Source: an uncultured Clostridium sp. (GTDB lineage Bacteria > Bacillota_A > Clostridia > TANB77 > CAG-508). Taken from it: a stretch of DNA of 38,663 nucleotides. A model generated the notes under the pieces. The model had not been told where the DNA came from and did no database searches. It was given only the letters and a program-made list of their open reading frames with translations. Location: the NCBI GenBank assembly GCA_947382445.1, contig CANCZH010000007.1:1-38663 (forward strand). The letters are read 5' to 3'. This document shows, piece after piece, positions 19,508 through 28,088 of the stretch (its first letter is position 1; the number at the start of each line of letters is the position of its first letter). The translations under genes and the position numbers were made by a program.

Positions 19508-19996
19508 ATGGAGATATGGGATATACTAGATAAAGATGGAAATAAAACAGGAAAAGTAATTGAAAAAGGTCAAAAAATGCCAGAAGGATTTTATCATTTA
19601 TCTGGTGATGTATGGATAGTAAATTCTGAAAATAAAATTTTAATACAAAAGCGTGCCCCACAAAAAAAGTTATCTCCAAATGTATGGGCAATGACAGGTG
19701 GTTCTGTTATAAAAGGTGAGACAAGCTTACAAACAATAGAAAGAGAAACAGAAGAGGAACTAGGAATAAAATTAAATGTAGAAGATGCACAATTGGTTAA
19801 GAAATTTAGAACAAGACTTGTATGGGTAGATACATATTTGTTAAAACAAGATATAAATATAGATGATATTGTTATGAAAGAAGACGAGCTAACTGAAGTA
19901 AAATGGGCAACATATGATGAAATAGAAGAAATGTTTAATAATAATCAATTTATTGAAGAAAGATGGGAAAAAGTAAGAGATATTTTTCAAAAATAA
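19508..19996 (+). CDS. Nudix hydrolase
   Basis: 162 residues. The Nudix box GX5EX7REUXEEXGU is complete at residues 65-87 (GSVIKGE, then RETEEELGI). The N-terminus WDILDKDGNKTG resembles isopentenyl-diphosphate-isomerase-like Nudix proteins, but the substrate is more likely a nucleotide or NDP-derivative to be cleaned. The start follows AGGAGG at 19494-19499. It sits in a series of small enzymes that act on modified metabolites. Confidence 0.88.
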   Translation: MEIWDILDKDGNKTGKVIEKGQKMPEGFYHLSGDVWIVNSENKILIQKRAPQKKLSPNVWAMTGGSVIKGETSLQTIERETEEELGIKLNVEDAQLVKKFRTRLVWVDTYLLKQDINIDDIVMKEDELTEVKWATYDEIEEMFNNNQFIEERWEKVRDIFQK

Positions 19997-20017
19997 CTAT
20001 AATAAAGGTGAAATATT

Positions 20018-20410
20018 ATGAAAGCTATAACTATAAAACAGCCATGGGCAACATTAATTGCAAAGGGATATAAGGAATATGAATTTAGAACTTGGAAAAC
20101 AAAATATAGAGGAGACATATTAATACATGCAGGTAAAGGAGTAGATAAAAAAGCATTATCTAGATTTGAGAATTTAAACTTAGAATATCCTAGTGGTTGT
20201 ATTATTGCTAAAGCAAGAATAACAGATTGTATTTATGTAGATGAGAAATTTGCACAAGAAGTAGTTCCTAAAAATCCAGCAGTATATAAAGGTCTAATAA
20301 ATAGAAATGACTGGGATGGGTACGGATTCAAAATAGAAGATGTTTCTGAAATAGAACCAATACAGATAAATGGAAAACTAAGTTTATGGGATTATAATTA
20401 TAAACAATAG
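20018..20410 (+). CDS. ASCH-domain protein
   Basis: 130 residues. ITIKQPWATLIAKG, then K.YEFRTWKTKYRG and ILIHAGK are the typical N-terminal signature of ASCH/PUA-like domains, which bind RNA or modified nucleosides; some family members (YqfB) hydrolyse N4-acetylcytidine. The start at 20018 has an AAAGGTG site. It lies between Nudix and GNAT genes in the same direction. The exact substrate cannot be read. Confidence 0.8.
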   Translation: MKAITIKQPWATLIAKGYKEYEFRTWKTKYRGDILIHAGKGVDKKALSRFENLNLEYPSGCIIAKARITDCIYVDEKFAQEVVPKNPAVYKGLINRNDWDGYGFKIEDVSEIEPIQINGKLSLWDYNYKQ

Positions 20411-20424
20411 TTAGGAGAAAATGT

Positions 20425-20868
20425 ATGATAAATATTAAATTAATGCATGCAAATAAATCACATAAAGATTTTATAATACATGCAAATAGAGTTATAAATA
20501 ATGTTAATGATACAGAGCAAACTGATGGATTAGAACTAAATATAGAAAAAGACTATTTTTGCGATAAACCAAAATTTCAATGTTTAATTGCTGAAATAGA
20601 TGGTAAACCTGTTGGGTTGATTTTATATTCGTATTTTTATTGGGCAAATGATGGTGAAGTATTATGGATTTCACAGATGTTTATCGAAGAAGAATATAGA
20701 AAATATGGTGTATTTTTTAAATTAATAGAAAAATTAAAAGAAGAAAACAAAGATATAAAAATTGTATCTTGTGCAACTGGTGATGAAAATAAAAGAATGC
20801 AAAGAATTTTAAAATATTATGATGCTCAGGAAATAAATTTAAAATTTTATTATAAAAAGGTGAATTAA
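20425..20868 (+). CDS. GNAT-family N-acetyltransferase
   Basis: 147 residues, single GNAT domain. The acetyl-CoA binding region is ISQMFIEEEYRKYGVFFKLI (near residues 90-110), where motif A normally reads Q/RxxGxG/A; here the second glycine is less clear. The C-terminal part shows the usual strand with ILKYYDAQE. The substrate is unknown (drug, amino acid or polyamine are all possible). The start follows AGGAGAA, and it ends one base before the HAD gene, so the two are coupled. Confidence 0.8.
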   Translation: MINIKLMHANKSHKDFIIHANRVINNVNDTEQTDGLELNIEKDYFCDKPKFQCLIAEIDGKPVGLILYSYFYWANDGEVLWISQMFIEEEYRKYGVFFKLIEKLKEENKDIKIVSCATGDENKRMQRILKYYDAQEINLKFYYKKVN

Positions 20869-20869
20869 T

Positions 20870-21598
20870 ATGTTAGAAAATAAAAAAGTTATTATATTTG
20901 ATATGGATGGAACACTAATTGATTCTATTGGAATTTGGAACGATATAGATGAGGAATTAATAAAAACAATTGGTGATGGAACTATTGACAATGTTGATAT
21001 TGCCAAACAAAGAGATACTAAGTTGAAAGAATATAGTAAATATGATGATGCTTATTTAGAGTACTGTGACTTTTTAAAAGAAAAATATAAATCAACAATG
21101 GATATAGTAGAAATTAAAAAACTAAGATATGAAATAGCAGATAATTATTTAAAGAATGTAATAGATTATAAACCTAATGCTGAAAAAGTGATTAAATATC
21201 TAAAAGAAAAAGGATTTATATTAGTTATTGCAAGTACAACAAATGATCATACAATTGAACATTATAAAAATGATAATCAAAATATAATAAGTAAAGCAAA
21301 TCTTGAAGATATGTTTTCATTAATATATTCAAAGGGAGCAGTCAAAGAATTAAAACCTAATCCAGAGATACATTACAAGATATTGAAAGAACTAAATGTA
21401 ATACCAGAAGAATGCTTAATAATAGAAGATTCTCTTATAGGTGTAGAAGCGGCTAATAATGCTGGGATAGAAGTTGCAGTTATATATGATAAATATTCAG
21501 ATTGTAATCGAGAAGAAATAAATAATCTTGCTCAATATAAATTTAAAGACTTTGAAGAGATGTTAAATTATGTCAAAAAAGAATTGGAGAAAAAATAA
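20870..21598 (+). CDS. HAD-superfamily phosphatase (beta-phosphoglucomutase-like)
   Basis: 242 residues. Motif I FDMDGTLIDS is at residues 10-19, motif II Thr/Ser in IASTTND near 125, the Lys motif KPNPEIHYK near 163, and motif IV IIEDSLIGVEAA near 183. The helical insert after motif I marks cap type C1. It probably removes phosphate from a small metabolite in the cytoplasm. The gap to the GNAT gene is a single base. The leader of the ABC-F gene follows. Confidence 0.88.
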   Translation: MLENKKVIIFDMDGTLIDSIGIWNDIDEELIKTIGDGTIDNVDIAKQRDTKLKEYSKYDDAYLEYCDFLKEKYKSTMDIVEIKKLRYEIADNYLKNVIDYKPNAEKVIKYLKEKGFILVIASTTNDHTIEHYKNDNQNIISKANLEDMFSLIYSKGAVKELKPNPEIHYKILKELNVIPEECLIIEDSLIGVEAANNAGIEVAVIYDKYSDCNREEINNLAQYKFKDFEEMLNYVKKELEKK

Positions 21599-21628
21599 AA
21601 CTAATAATTTAAGAAAAGGAGATTAAAA

Positions 21629-21715
21629 GTGAGTAAAAAAGAAGATTTTAAAAGCCAAATAAAATATAGGGACTTTGGCTATACAACTATTACAACGAGT
21701 AGAATTGCTATATAA
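21629..21715 (+). CDS. Leader peptide of the ABC-F gene (28 codons)
   Basis: A short frame begins with GTG 21629, 8 bases after the good site AAAAGGAG (21614-21621), and ends with TAA at 21713-21715. It encodes a 28-residue peptide whose C-terminus is YTTITTSRIAI. The last third of the frame forms the first arms of two mutually exclusive hairpins with sequence just upstream of the ABC-F gene. This arrangement is that of drug-sensing leader peptides of erm, cfr-type and ABC-F resistance genes, where ribosome stalling frees expression. The peptide itself is not a known sequence to me. Confidence 0.6.
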   Translation: MSKKEDFKSQIKYRDFGYTTITTSRIAI

Positions 21716-21766
21716 AGTGTAGTAATAGTTGTAATAGTAAAAATTATATAGCAGTTATATCTCGTT
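21682..21766 (+). promoter_or_regulatory. Interlocked inverted repeats: attenuator or RBS-control element upstream of ABC-F
   Basis: Pair A is a perfect 12-bp match, 21682-21693 with 21722-21733 (core ACAACTATTAC/GTAATAGTTGT). Pair B is imperfect, 21694-21714 with 21745-21766, with ends AACGAG/CTCGTT and GCTATATA/TATATAGC. Their order is A, B, A', B', so both stems cannot form simply together; one ribosome position on the leader frame would decide between them. No long U tract follows B', so control at the start site (AAGGAG at 21785) is as likely as termination. Confidence 0.6.
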
Positions 21767-21798
21767 ATGGTATTTTAATATAATAAGGAGATATAGAA

Positions 21799-23385
21799 AT
21801 GATAGAAATAGAATTAAATAATATAAAGAAAAATTATGGATTAAAAAATATATTAAATGGAGTAAACTTTGAAGTAAAGACTGGTGAACGTATTGCACTA
21901 ATAGGTGTTAATGGCTCAGGAAAATCAACAATACTAAAATTAATAATTGGAAATGAAGTTCCAGATAGTGGCAAAATAAATATAAGAAAAGGTGCAGCTA
22001 TTGGTATGCTTAATCAAATTTATAAAGTAGAGGAAGAGCCAATTACAGTATCAGACTTTTTATATCAGAGTTTTGAAGAATGCATAGATATTGAGAAAAA
22101 ATTAAAAAATCTTGAAGAAGATATGTCAACAGTTATAGATGCTGAAAAATTAGAAATAATTATTAAAAAATATGGAAAATTACAAGAAAAATATATCCAA
22201 CTTGGTGGATATGAAATTCAAGAAAAATATAAAAAGATTTGTTCAGGATTTAGATTTGATGAAAGTATTCTAAATAGAAAATATAATAATTTGAGTGGTG
22301 GAGAAAAAACAGTTGTAAATTTAGCAAATATACTATTAAAAAATCCCGATATATTGTTATTAGATGAACCAACAAATCATTTAGATATACAAACTTTAGA
22401 ATGGTTAGAGCAATTTCTAATAAATTATGAAGGAACAGTTATAATGATTTCTCACGATAGATATTTTCTAGATAAGGTTGCAACTAAAACAATACTATTA
22501 GAAAATGGAAAAGAAAAAATATATTTTGGAAATTATTCATATTTTTTAGAAGAAGACGAAAGAAGAACACTTGCAGAATTTGAAATTTATAAAAATCAAC
22601 AAAAGCAAATAGAAAAAATGAAAGAATCTATAAAAACACTTAGAAGATTTGGAGAAATAGCAAAAAATGAAATGTTTTTCAAACGTGCTAAAAGTATCGA
22701 AAAAAGACTTGAAAAAATGCAAGTTTTAGATAAAGTGAAGTTAGATAAAGTTAGCATTAAATTAGATATAAAATCTGGAGAGCGTTCTGGAAATGATGTT
22801 TTAAATATTAAAGATGTATCAAAAACTTATGGAGAAAACACAATTTTAAATAACATAAATTTAAAAATACATTATGGAGAGAAAGTTTGCCTTAAAGGAA
22901 AAAATGGAGCTGGAAAAAGTACATTAATAAAAATGATTTTAGGTAAAGATAAAGAATTTAAAGGAGAAATAAAATTAGGAAGTTCTGTACGAATAGGATA
23001 TATTCCACAAGAAATAAAATTTGAAAATGATAGTGAAACAATTTTTGACTATTTTATAAAAGATTATTTTGGAAGTGAAACAAATGCTAGGACTTTTTTA
23101 GCCAAATTTATGTTTTATGGAGAAAATGTATTTAAGAAATTAAATTCTTTATCAGGTGGAGAAAAAGTAAGATTAAAACTTGCTAAATTGATGCTTAAAA
23201 ATGTTAATTTTCTAATATTAGATGAACCCACAAATCATCTAGATATATCAACAAGAGAAATATTGGAAGAAACTCTGCAAAGCTTTAAAGGAACAATTTT
23301 ATTTGTTTCACATGATAGATATTTTATAACTAAGTTAGCTAATAGAGTTATAAAGATTAATGGAGGAGAAATTTATGAAGAATAG
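21799..23385 (+). CDS. ABC-F family ribosome-protection or translation ATPase
   Basis: 528 residues, two ABC domains in one chain and no membrane helices, so not a transporter. Domain 1: Walker A GVNGSGKST (36-44), signature LSGGEKTV, Walker B LLLDEPTNHLD. A charged linker spans residues about 235-325. Domain 2: Walker A GKNGAGKST, signature LSGGEKVR, Walker B ILDEPTNHLD. Members bind the ribosomal E site and either tune translation or displace antibiotics. The start at 21799 has AAGGAG. The preceding leader frame and hairpins point to inducible, antibiotic-type regulation. The class of drug cannot be told. Its end overlaps the next gene by 11 bases. Confidence 0.9.
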   Translation: MIEIELNNIKKNYGLKNILNGVNFEVKTGERIALIGVNGSGKSTILKLIIGNEVPDSGKINIRKGAAIGMLNQIYKVEEEPITVSDFLYQSFEECIDIEKKLKNLEEDMSTVIDAEKLEIIIKKYGKLQEKYIQLGGYEIQEKYKKICSGFRFDESILNRKYNNLSGGEKTVVNLANILLKNPDILLLDEPTNHLDIQTLEWLEQFLINYEGTVIMISHDRYFLDKVATKTILLENGKEKIYFGNYSYFLEEDERRTLAEFEIYKNQQKQIEKMKESIKTLRRFGEIAKNEMFFKRAKSIEKRLEKMQVLDKVKLDKVSIKLDIKSGERSGNDVLNIKDVSKTYGENTILNNINLKIHYGEKVCLKGKNGAGKSTLIKMILGKDKEFKGEIKLGSSVRIGYIPQEIKFENDSETIFDYFIKDYFGSETNARTFLAKFMFYGENVFKKLNSLSGGEKVRLKLAKLMLKNVNFLILDEPTNHLDISTREILEETLQSFKGTILFVSHDRYFITKLANRVIKINGGEIYEE

Positions 23386-24067
23386 ACCAATTAACACTTT
23401 ATTTATGCTTATGTCATTAGATGGTAAGATTAATAGTGGAGATAGTGATGAACTTGATGTAGATAGAGATTGGTGCAAAATTGATGGAGTAAAAGAGGGA
23501 ATACACCAATATTATGAAATAGAGCAAACCACAGATTGGTATTCTCTAAATACAGGACGAGTTATGGCTAAAATAGGTGTTAATGATAGAGTTGATAAAC
23601 CAAATAAAATTAATTGTAGATTTGTAATTATAGATAGAAAACCACACTTAAATGAAAAAGGAATAGAATACTTATGTAATTGGGTTGAAGTATTATTTTT
23701 AGTAACAGATAATAAAAATCATCCTGCATATTCTTTAAAAGATAAATTTGATAATTTAAAAATCATATATTATGAAGACATAGATTTAACAAAATTAATG
23801 GAAGATTTAAAAAATGACTATGATGTAGAAAGAATTACAATTCAGTCTGGAGGAACTTTAAATTGCGAATTTTTAAGAGAAAACTTAATTGACTATGTTA
23901 ATATTGTAATAGCACCGATTTTAGTTGGTGGTTCAACAACCAATACCTTAATTGATGGAAAAGCTATATCAAAAGTTGAAGAACTAAATAAATTGAAAGC
24001 ACTAGAATTAATAGAATGCAATGTTTTAAAAGATTCATATATTCAGTTAAAATATAAAGTATTATAG
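23375..24067 (+). CDS. RibD C-terminal / dihydrofolate reductase-like oxidoreductase
   Basis: Start chosen at ATG 23375 behind GGAGGAG (23360-23366). 230 residues. The pattern LMSLDGKINS at the N-terminus and TIQSGGTLNCEFLRE with IAPILVGG in the C-terminal half are those of RibD_C reductases, which use NADPH. In riboflavin synthesis RibD_C reduces the pyrimidine ribose, but there are no rib genes here, so the substrate may be another. It overlaps the ABC-F stop and precedes a MazG-like gene by 11 bases. Confidence 0.8.
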   Translation: MKNRPINTLFMLMSLDGKINSGDSDELDVDRDWCKIDGVKEGIHQYYEIEQTTDWYSLNTGRVMAKIGVNDRVDKPNKINCRFVIIDRKPHLNEKGIEYLCNWVEVLFLVTDNKNHPAYSLKDKFDNLKIIYYEDIDLTKLMEDLKNDYDVERITIQSGGTLNCEFLRENLIDYVNIVIAPILVGGSTTNTLIDGKAISKVEELNKLKALELIECNVLKDSYIQLKYKVL

Positions 24068-24078
24068 GGGTAGTATAA

Positions 24079-24396
24079 ATGGAAAATGATTTAACAATAA
24101 GAAAACTTCAAAATTGTATTAAAAGCATAGACCATAAAAATAAATTAAGTGATAAGTATATGCTTAAACTAATGGAAGAAGTTGGAGAACTAGCTGAAGT
24201 TGTTAGAAAAGATAAAAGAATGAGAGATGCTGATAGTATCAAAGGTACTATTGAAGAGGAACTTTCAGATGTACTATATTATATAGTTTGTTTAGCCAAT
24301 ATTTATGATATAGACTTACAAGAATGTGTATATTTAAAGGAAAAATTAAATTGCGAAAAATATGATAGAAAGAATATGTTTGAGGAACATTTATGA
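24079..24396 (+). CDS. MazG-like nucleotide pyrophosphohydrolase
   Basis: 105 residues, all-alpha. The metal site is EEVGELAEVV near residues 32-41 (ExxE), and the second pair is EEELSDVLYY near residues 58-67 (ExxD). This is the single-domain MazG/iMazG layout, which cleaves NTPs or dNTPs to the monophosphate and pyrophosphate and removes aberrant nucleotides. It ends in TGA, overlapping the ATG of a short broken frame at 24392. Confidence 0.82.
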   Translation: MENDLTIRKLQNCIKSIDHKNKLSDKYMLKLMEEVGELAEVVRKDKRMRDADSIKGTIEEELSDVLYYIVCLANIYDIDLQECVYLKEKLNCEKYDRKNMFEEHL

Positions 24397-24456
24397 ATTT
24401 TAGAAAAATAGATAAACACAAGTTTGAAAAATTAAAAAAAGTTTTTTAATCATGAT
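24392..24456 (+). pseudogene. Short broken frame after the MazG-like gene; 24457-24631 looks non-coding
   Basis: ATG 24392 overlaps the stop of the previous gene and gives 18 residues (MNFRKIDKHKFEKLKKVF). In another frame NHDKLWKKYKA follows at once, which looks like the continuation of the same protein after a slip in the A/T run near 24440. I do not know the family. The rest up to 24631 is AT-rich without a convincing gene and holds only the AGAGAGAGG site for the next one. Confidence 0.3.
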
Positions 24457-24631
24457 AAGCTATGGAAGAAATATAAGGCATGAATTAAAAATAGAAACAA
24501 TATAAAATAAAAGAATGTATTTAGATACTTTATATTTAAAAACTATACATAAAAATAATAATATATCTATTAAAATCTTAAAATTTGTGATATTAAATAG
24601 ATATAAATAAGAAAGAGAGAGGTTAAAAATT

Positions 24632-25285
24632 ATGAAAATTACAAAATTTCCACAATCATGTTTATTAATTGAAACTAAGGATAAGAAAATATTAATAGAT
24701 CCAGGAGAATTAAAATATAAAGAAGAATATTTTGATATTTGGAATAATGTAGATATTATATTAATAACACATAAACACCCAGACCATTGTAATACAGCAG
24801 TATTAGAAAAAATACAAAATAATGTAAAAATATATTCAACACAAGAAGTTAAAGATGCTACTAATTTAAATATAAATATTATTAAAGAAAATGATGTTAT
24901 TGAGTTAGATGAAATAAAAATAGAAGTAGTACATGCTATACATGGATATCAACCATTATTAAAAGGTGGTAAAGAAATATATGAAAATGTTGGTTATATA
25001 ATTGATGATGGTGAAAATAGATTATATTCTACAAGTGATACAATTTGTTTCCAAAATGATTATAAAGCAGATATATTATGTCTTCCAGTAACTGGTCATG
25101 GTGTTACAATGTCTGCATTTGAAGCAGCATTATATGCAAAAGAAGTAGGAGCAGTTGTTACAATTCCTGTTCATATGGATAATCCAGCTTTTCCACCTGA
25201 TTTTGACTATATTGAAAAGATGTTTAATAAGTTTGAAGTTGAATATGATATATTAGATAATGATGAAAGTATTGAAGTTGAATAA
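24632..25285 (+). CDS. Metallo-beta-lactamase-fold hydrolase (UlaG-like)
   Basis: 217 residues. The first metal motif is THKHPDH (residues 46-52, HxHxDH), an HG pair follows (VHAIHG), then SDT near 130, and late histidines in GHG and PVHMDNP. A compact MBL protein of this size with HxHxDH near residue 50 is typical of the UlaG/RomA branch, which has lactonase or phosphodiesterase members. The start follows AGAGAGAGG. It lies alone between an intergenic stretch and a DHFR-like gene. Confidence 0.82.
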   Translation: MKITKFPQSCLLIETKDKKILIDPGELKYKEEYFDIWNNVDIILITHKHPDHCNTAVLEKIQNNVKIYSTQEVKDATNLNINIIKENDVIELDEIKIEVVHAIHGYQPLLKGGKEIYENVGYIIDDGENRLYSTSDTICFQNDYKADILCLPVTGHGVTMSAFEAALYAKEVGAVVTIPVHMDNPAFPPDFDYIEKMFNKFEVEYDILDNDESIEVE

Positions 25286-25302
25286 TAATATTGGAGGAAT
25301 CA

Positions 25303-25827
25303 ATGAGAAAAATAACTGTTGAGATGGCGTGTTCAATAAATGGACTAATTGCAACAGAAGATGGAAATGAAGATTTTCTATCTAATAGAGGATGGGAAAT
25401 AATGCTTGAATTTCTAGAAGAATATGATGTGCTTGTATGGGGAAGAAAGACTTGGGATAATATTGTGTCATGGGGAGATTCATATATAGAAGATTTAAAA
25501 GATATTAATATAATTATTTTAAGCCATATAAGCGATATAGAAAATAAATTTCCAAATGTTTATTATTGTAATTCAGTAGAAGAATGCTTGTTGCTATGCG
25601 AAAAAATGAATTATGAAAAAATTTTTATTTCTGGTGGTGCTACTGTAAATAATGCTTTTATGGAAAAGAAAATAGTTGATAATATAATATTAAATTATAA
25701 TCCATATGTATTAAATAAAGGAATACCGCTATTTAATGGTAACTATTTTGAAAATAAGTTAAAGCTTGAGAAAATTGTTCAAGAGAAAGATGACATAGTT
25801 CAAGTACATTACAATGTAATAAAGTAA
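25303..25827 (+). CDS. Dihydrofolate reductase / RibD_C-like reductase
   Basis: Start at ATG 25303 behind GGAGG (25293-25297), not the upstream TTG. 174 residues. The N-terminal CSINGLIATEDG resembles the family pattern S(L/V)DG.IA..DG, with VWGRKTWDNI near residue 48, IILSH, and FISGGATVNNAFM near residue 110 as the second NADPH-binding block. This is the YwjB/YyaP group of DHFR-like reductases. It is not the main folA type by sequence. A resistance or alternative pterin role is possible but not shown. It precedes the peptide deformylase by 18 bases. Confidence 0.8.
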   Translation: MRKITVEMACSINGLIATEDGNEDFLSNRGWEIMLEFLEEYDVLVWGRKTWDNIVSWGDSYIEDLKDINIIILSHISDIENKFPNVYYCNSVEECLLLCEKMNYEKIFISGGATVNNAFMEKKIVDNIILNYNPYVLNKGIPLFNGNYFENKLKLEKIVQEKDDIVQVHYNVIK

Positions 25828-25845
25828 CGAAAGGGCAAAATTTAT

Positions 25846-26379
25846 ATGGGAAAAGTATTAAGAATAAGAGAAGTAGGAGATCCTATTTTATCTACAAAAT
25901 GTGAATATGTAGAAAATATTAATCAAGAGATTTTAGATAATATTGAGGATTTAAAAGAAACATTAAATTTTACAGAAGGGTTTGGAATTGCAGGACCACA
26001 AGCAGGGATAAATAAAAATATAGTAATTATTCAGGTAAATAAAGAAAAATGTACATATAAAGATTGTGAGGAAGTTCCAACAACTGTGATGATAAATCCA
26101 ACTTGGAGAAAATTATCAGAAAAAACAGAAATTGAATTTGAGGGCTGTTTAAGTGTACCATCTATAAGAGGAAAAGTAGAGAGATATACTGATATTGAAG
26201 TAACATATTATAATGAAAATTTTGAAAAAATAGTGAAAGAAGTGCATGGTTTTACAGCAAGAGATATACAGCATGAATGTGATCACTTAAATGGTATTGT
26301 TTTTTTAGAAAAGGTAGTTTCTAAAAATGGTTTTGCAACAACAGAAATGATGAAAAAATTTAAATTAAAAGAAAAATAG
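25846..26379 (+). CDS. def: Peptide deformylase
   Basis: 177 residues. All three motifs are present: GFGIAGPQ at 45-52 (family GxGxAAxQ, with Gly in place of the second Ala), EGCLS at 99-103, and HECDH at 143-147. Cys101 and the two histidines bind the metal. It removes the formyl group from new proteins in the cytoplasm. It is not next to fmt or priA, so it may be an extra copy, as often seen near resistance-type genes. The Ala-to-Pro region could alter inhibitor binding. Confidence 0.9.
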   Translation: MGKVLRIREVGDPILSTKCEYVENINQEILDNIEDLKETLNFTEGFGIAGPQAGINKNIVIIQVNKEKCTYKDCEEVPTTVMINPTWRKLSEKTEIEFEGCLSVPSIRGKVERYTDIEVTYYNENFEKIVKEVHGFTARDIQHECDHLNGIVFLEKVVSKNGFATTEMMKKFKLKEK

Positions 26380-26388
26380 GAGACTAAA

Positions 26389-27291
26389 ATGATAGTAATA
26401 ACATCAGGTTCAAGATATATAGATATTGATGCATATGCAACATGTATAGGATATAGAGAATTATTAAAATTAAAGGGAATAGAAGCTAAAGCTATAACGA
26501 CAGCTAAGCTAAATGAGAGTGTAACTAAAAGTTTATTAAAATTAAATATAAGATTAGATGAATATAAACCACAAGAAACAGATGAATTTATAGTTATTGA
26601 TGTATCTGATAAGGAATATTTTGATAATATTGTAAAGTTAGATAATATAATAGAAATCATAGACCATCATGTAGGTTTTGAAGAGGAGTGGAAACAAAAA
26701 TTAGGCGAAAAATCTAATATAGAATTTATTGGAGCAGTAGCAACTATTATTGTAGAAGCATACGAAAATGAAAATTTACTTGATAAGATGAATTCAGATG
26801 TTGCATATTTATTAATGGCTGCAATATTAGATAATACATTAAATTTTAAAGCTAAGATTACAACAGAGAGAGATAAAATTGCATATGAAAAATTAGAAAA
26901 CATAGTTGGAAATAATGAGTATAGTGAAAGATATTTTTTAGAATGTCAACATGATATAGAAGAAAATCTTGCAGAGGCAATTAGTAATGATACAAAACTT
27001 GACAATATAAATGAAATTATTCCTTATGTATTTGGACAATTAACAGTATGGGATAAGAAAAATATTATTAATAATAAGAAAATTATATATGATGTATTAA
27101 ATAGTTTTGGAAATGAATGGATGATGAACTTGATTTGTTTAAAAGATGGAAAGAGTTACATTGTTTGTGAAAATCCTAATGTCAAAACAAGATTAGAAAA
27201 ATTAATGGAAAATAAATTTATTGAAGATATTATGACTTTACCAGAGGTTTGGCTTAGAAAAGAAATTATTAAAAAATCTAAAAATAAATAG
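26389..27291 (+). CDS. DHH-family phosphoesterase
   Basis: 300 residues. SRYIDIDAYA at residues 6-15 carries the first metal-binding aspartates (usual form D.D..A), VIDVSD near residue 68 the second motif, and DHHVGFEEEW near residue 91 the DHH motif. The C-terminal half is a small alpha/beta domain. It resembles the manganese-dependent pyrophosphatase/exopolyphosphatase branch more than NrnA, but the substrate is uncertain. It starts 9 bases after def, behind AGGAGAC, and is probably co-transcribed. Confidence 0.78.
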   Translation: MIVITSGSRYIDIDAYATCIGYRELLKLKGIEAKAITTAKLNESVTKSLLKLNIRLDEYKPQETDEFIVIDVSDKEYFDNIVKLDNIIEIIDHHVGFEEEWKQKLGEKSNIEFIGAVATIIVEAYENENLLDKMNSDVAYLLMAAILDNTLNFKAKITTERDKIAYEKLENIVGNNEYSERYFLECQHDIEENLAEAISNDTKLDNINEIIPYVFGQLTVWDKKNIINNKKIIYDVLNSFGNEWMMNLICLKDGKSYIVCENPNVKTRLEKLMENKFIEDIMTLPEVWLRKEIIKKSKNK

Positions 27292-27302
27292 AGGAATTTG
27301 AA

Positions 27303-28049
27303 ATGAATAATAAAGAGATATTAGAAAATGTAGATAAATTAGTAAAGATGTATAATAATGGATTATTAGGCGGAGAAGTTATGCCAGAAGATAGTAATCC
27401 CAAACTTATAAAGAGTTCTTTAGAGAATTATAATTATTTTACATTACCGATGGCTCTTAATTATCAAAGAAATTCATATAAATTATGGGAAAGTGCAGAA
27501 AGTACGTGGAATGATGATGAAACCAATTTTGTATTTGATACTAAAAAAGTTGCGAATTCAAGTTTTGAAGCAGTACAAAAAGCTTTAGTAAAATATAAAA
27601 TTGCACTGCAAAAAAATAAGCAAACTGAAATATGGATTAAATTGTGTAATACTATAAATGAACTTTTTGACGGAGATATAAGAAATTTATTTAAGATAAA
27701 TGATTATGATGTTGAAAAAATAAAAAATTACATTCAGAAAGAAAATAAAGCTAAATTTCCATATTTATCTGGAAATAAAATATGTAATTATTGGTTGTAT
27801 GTATTACACCAATACACAGATATAAAATTCAAGAATTTAGAAGATTTAACTGTTGCACCAGATACACATGTTGTTAAAGCTAGCTATAAGTTAGGAATTA
27901 TAACAGAACAAGAACTAAATTCTGGCAATGTGCAGATACTTGTAATTGATAGATGGAATGAGATTTTGAAAGAAACAAAATATAAACCAATTGATATTCA
28001 TACACCAATGTGGTTGTGGAGCCGAAATGGTTTTAGAGATTTAGTTTAA
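27303..28049 (+). CDS. HhH-GPD-like (DNA glycosylase-fold) protein
   Basis: 248 residues, mainly helical. FPYLSGNKICNYWLYVL near residues 157-173 has the form of the helix-hairpin-helix of Nth/AGOG glycosylases (L.G.....N..L). TVAPDTHVVKASYKLG about 30 residues later matches 'VDTHV.R...RLG' with the catalytic Asp. An HhH Lys or Gln position is taken by Asn-Lys, so activity is unclear. This assignment is mine from motif order. The N-terminal 100 residues are unfamiliar. It starts 11 bases after the DHH gene, behind GAGGAA. Confidence 0.5.
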   Translation: MNNKEILENVDKLVKMYNNGLLGGEVMPEDSNPKLIKSSLENYNYFTLPMALNYQRNSYKLWESAESTWNDDETNFVFDTKKVANSSFEAVQKALVKYKIALQKNKQTEIWIKLCNTINELFDGDIRNLFKINDYDVEKIKNYIQKENKAKFPYLSGNKICNYWLYVLHQYTDIKFKNLEDLTVAPDTHVVKASYKLGIITEQELNSGNVQILVIDRWNEILKETKYKPIDIHTPMWLWSRNGFRDLV

Positions 28050-28088
28050 AGAAAATAATTTTATATAAAATTGGTGATTGCTATAAAC

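Noticed and set aside
21601..21798. T-box or known riboswitch upstream of ABC-F
   Set aside because: No T-box sequence or known aptamer core was seen; the short frame with overlapping stems explains the region better.
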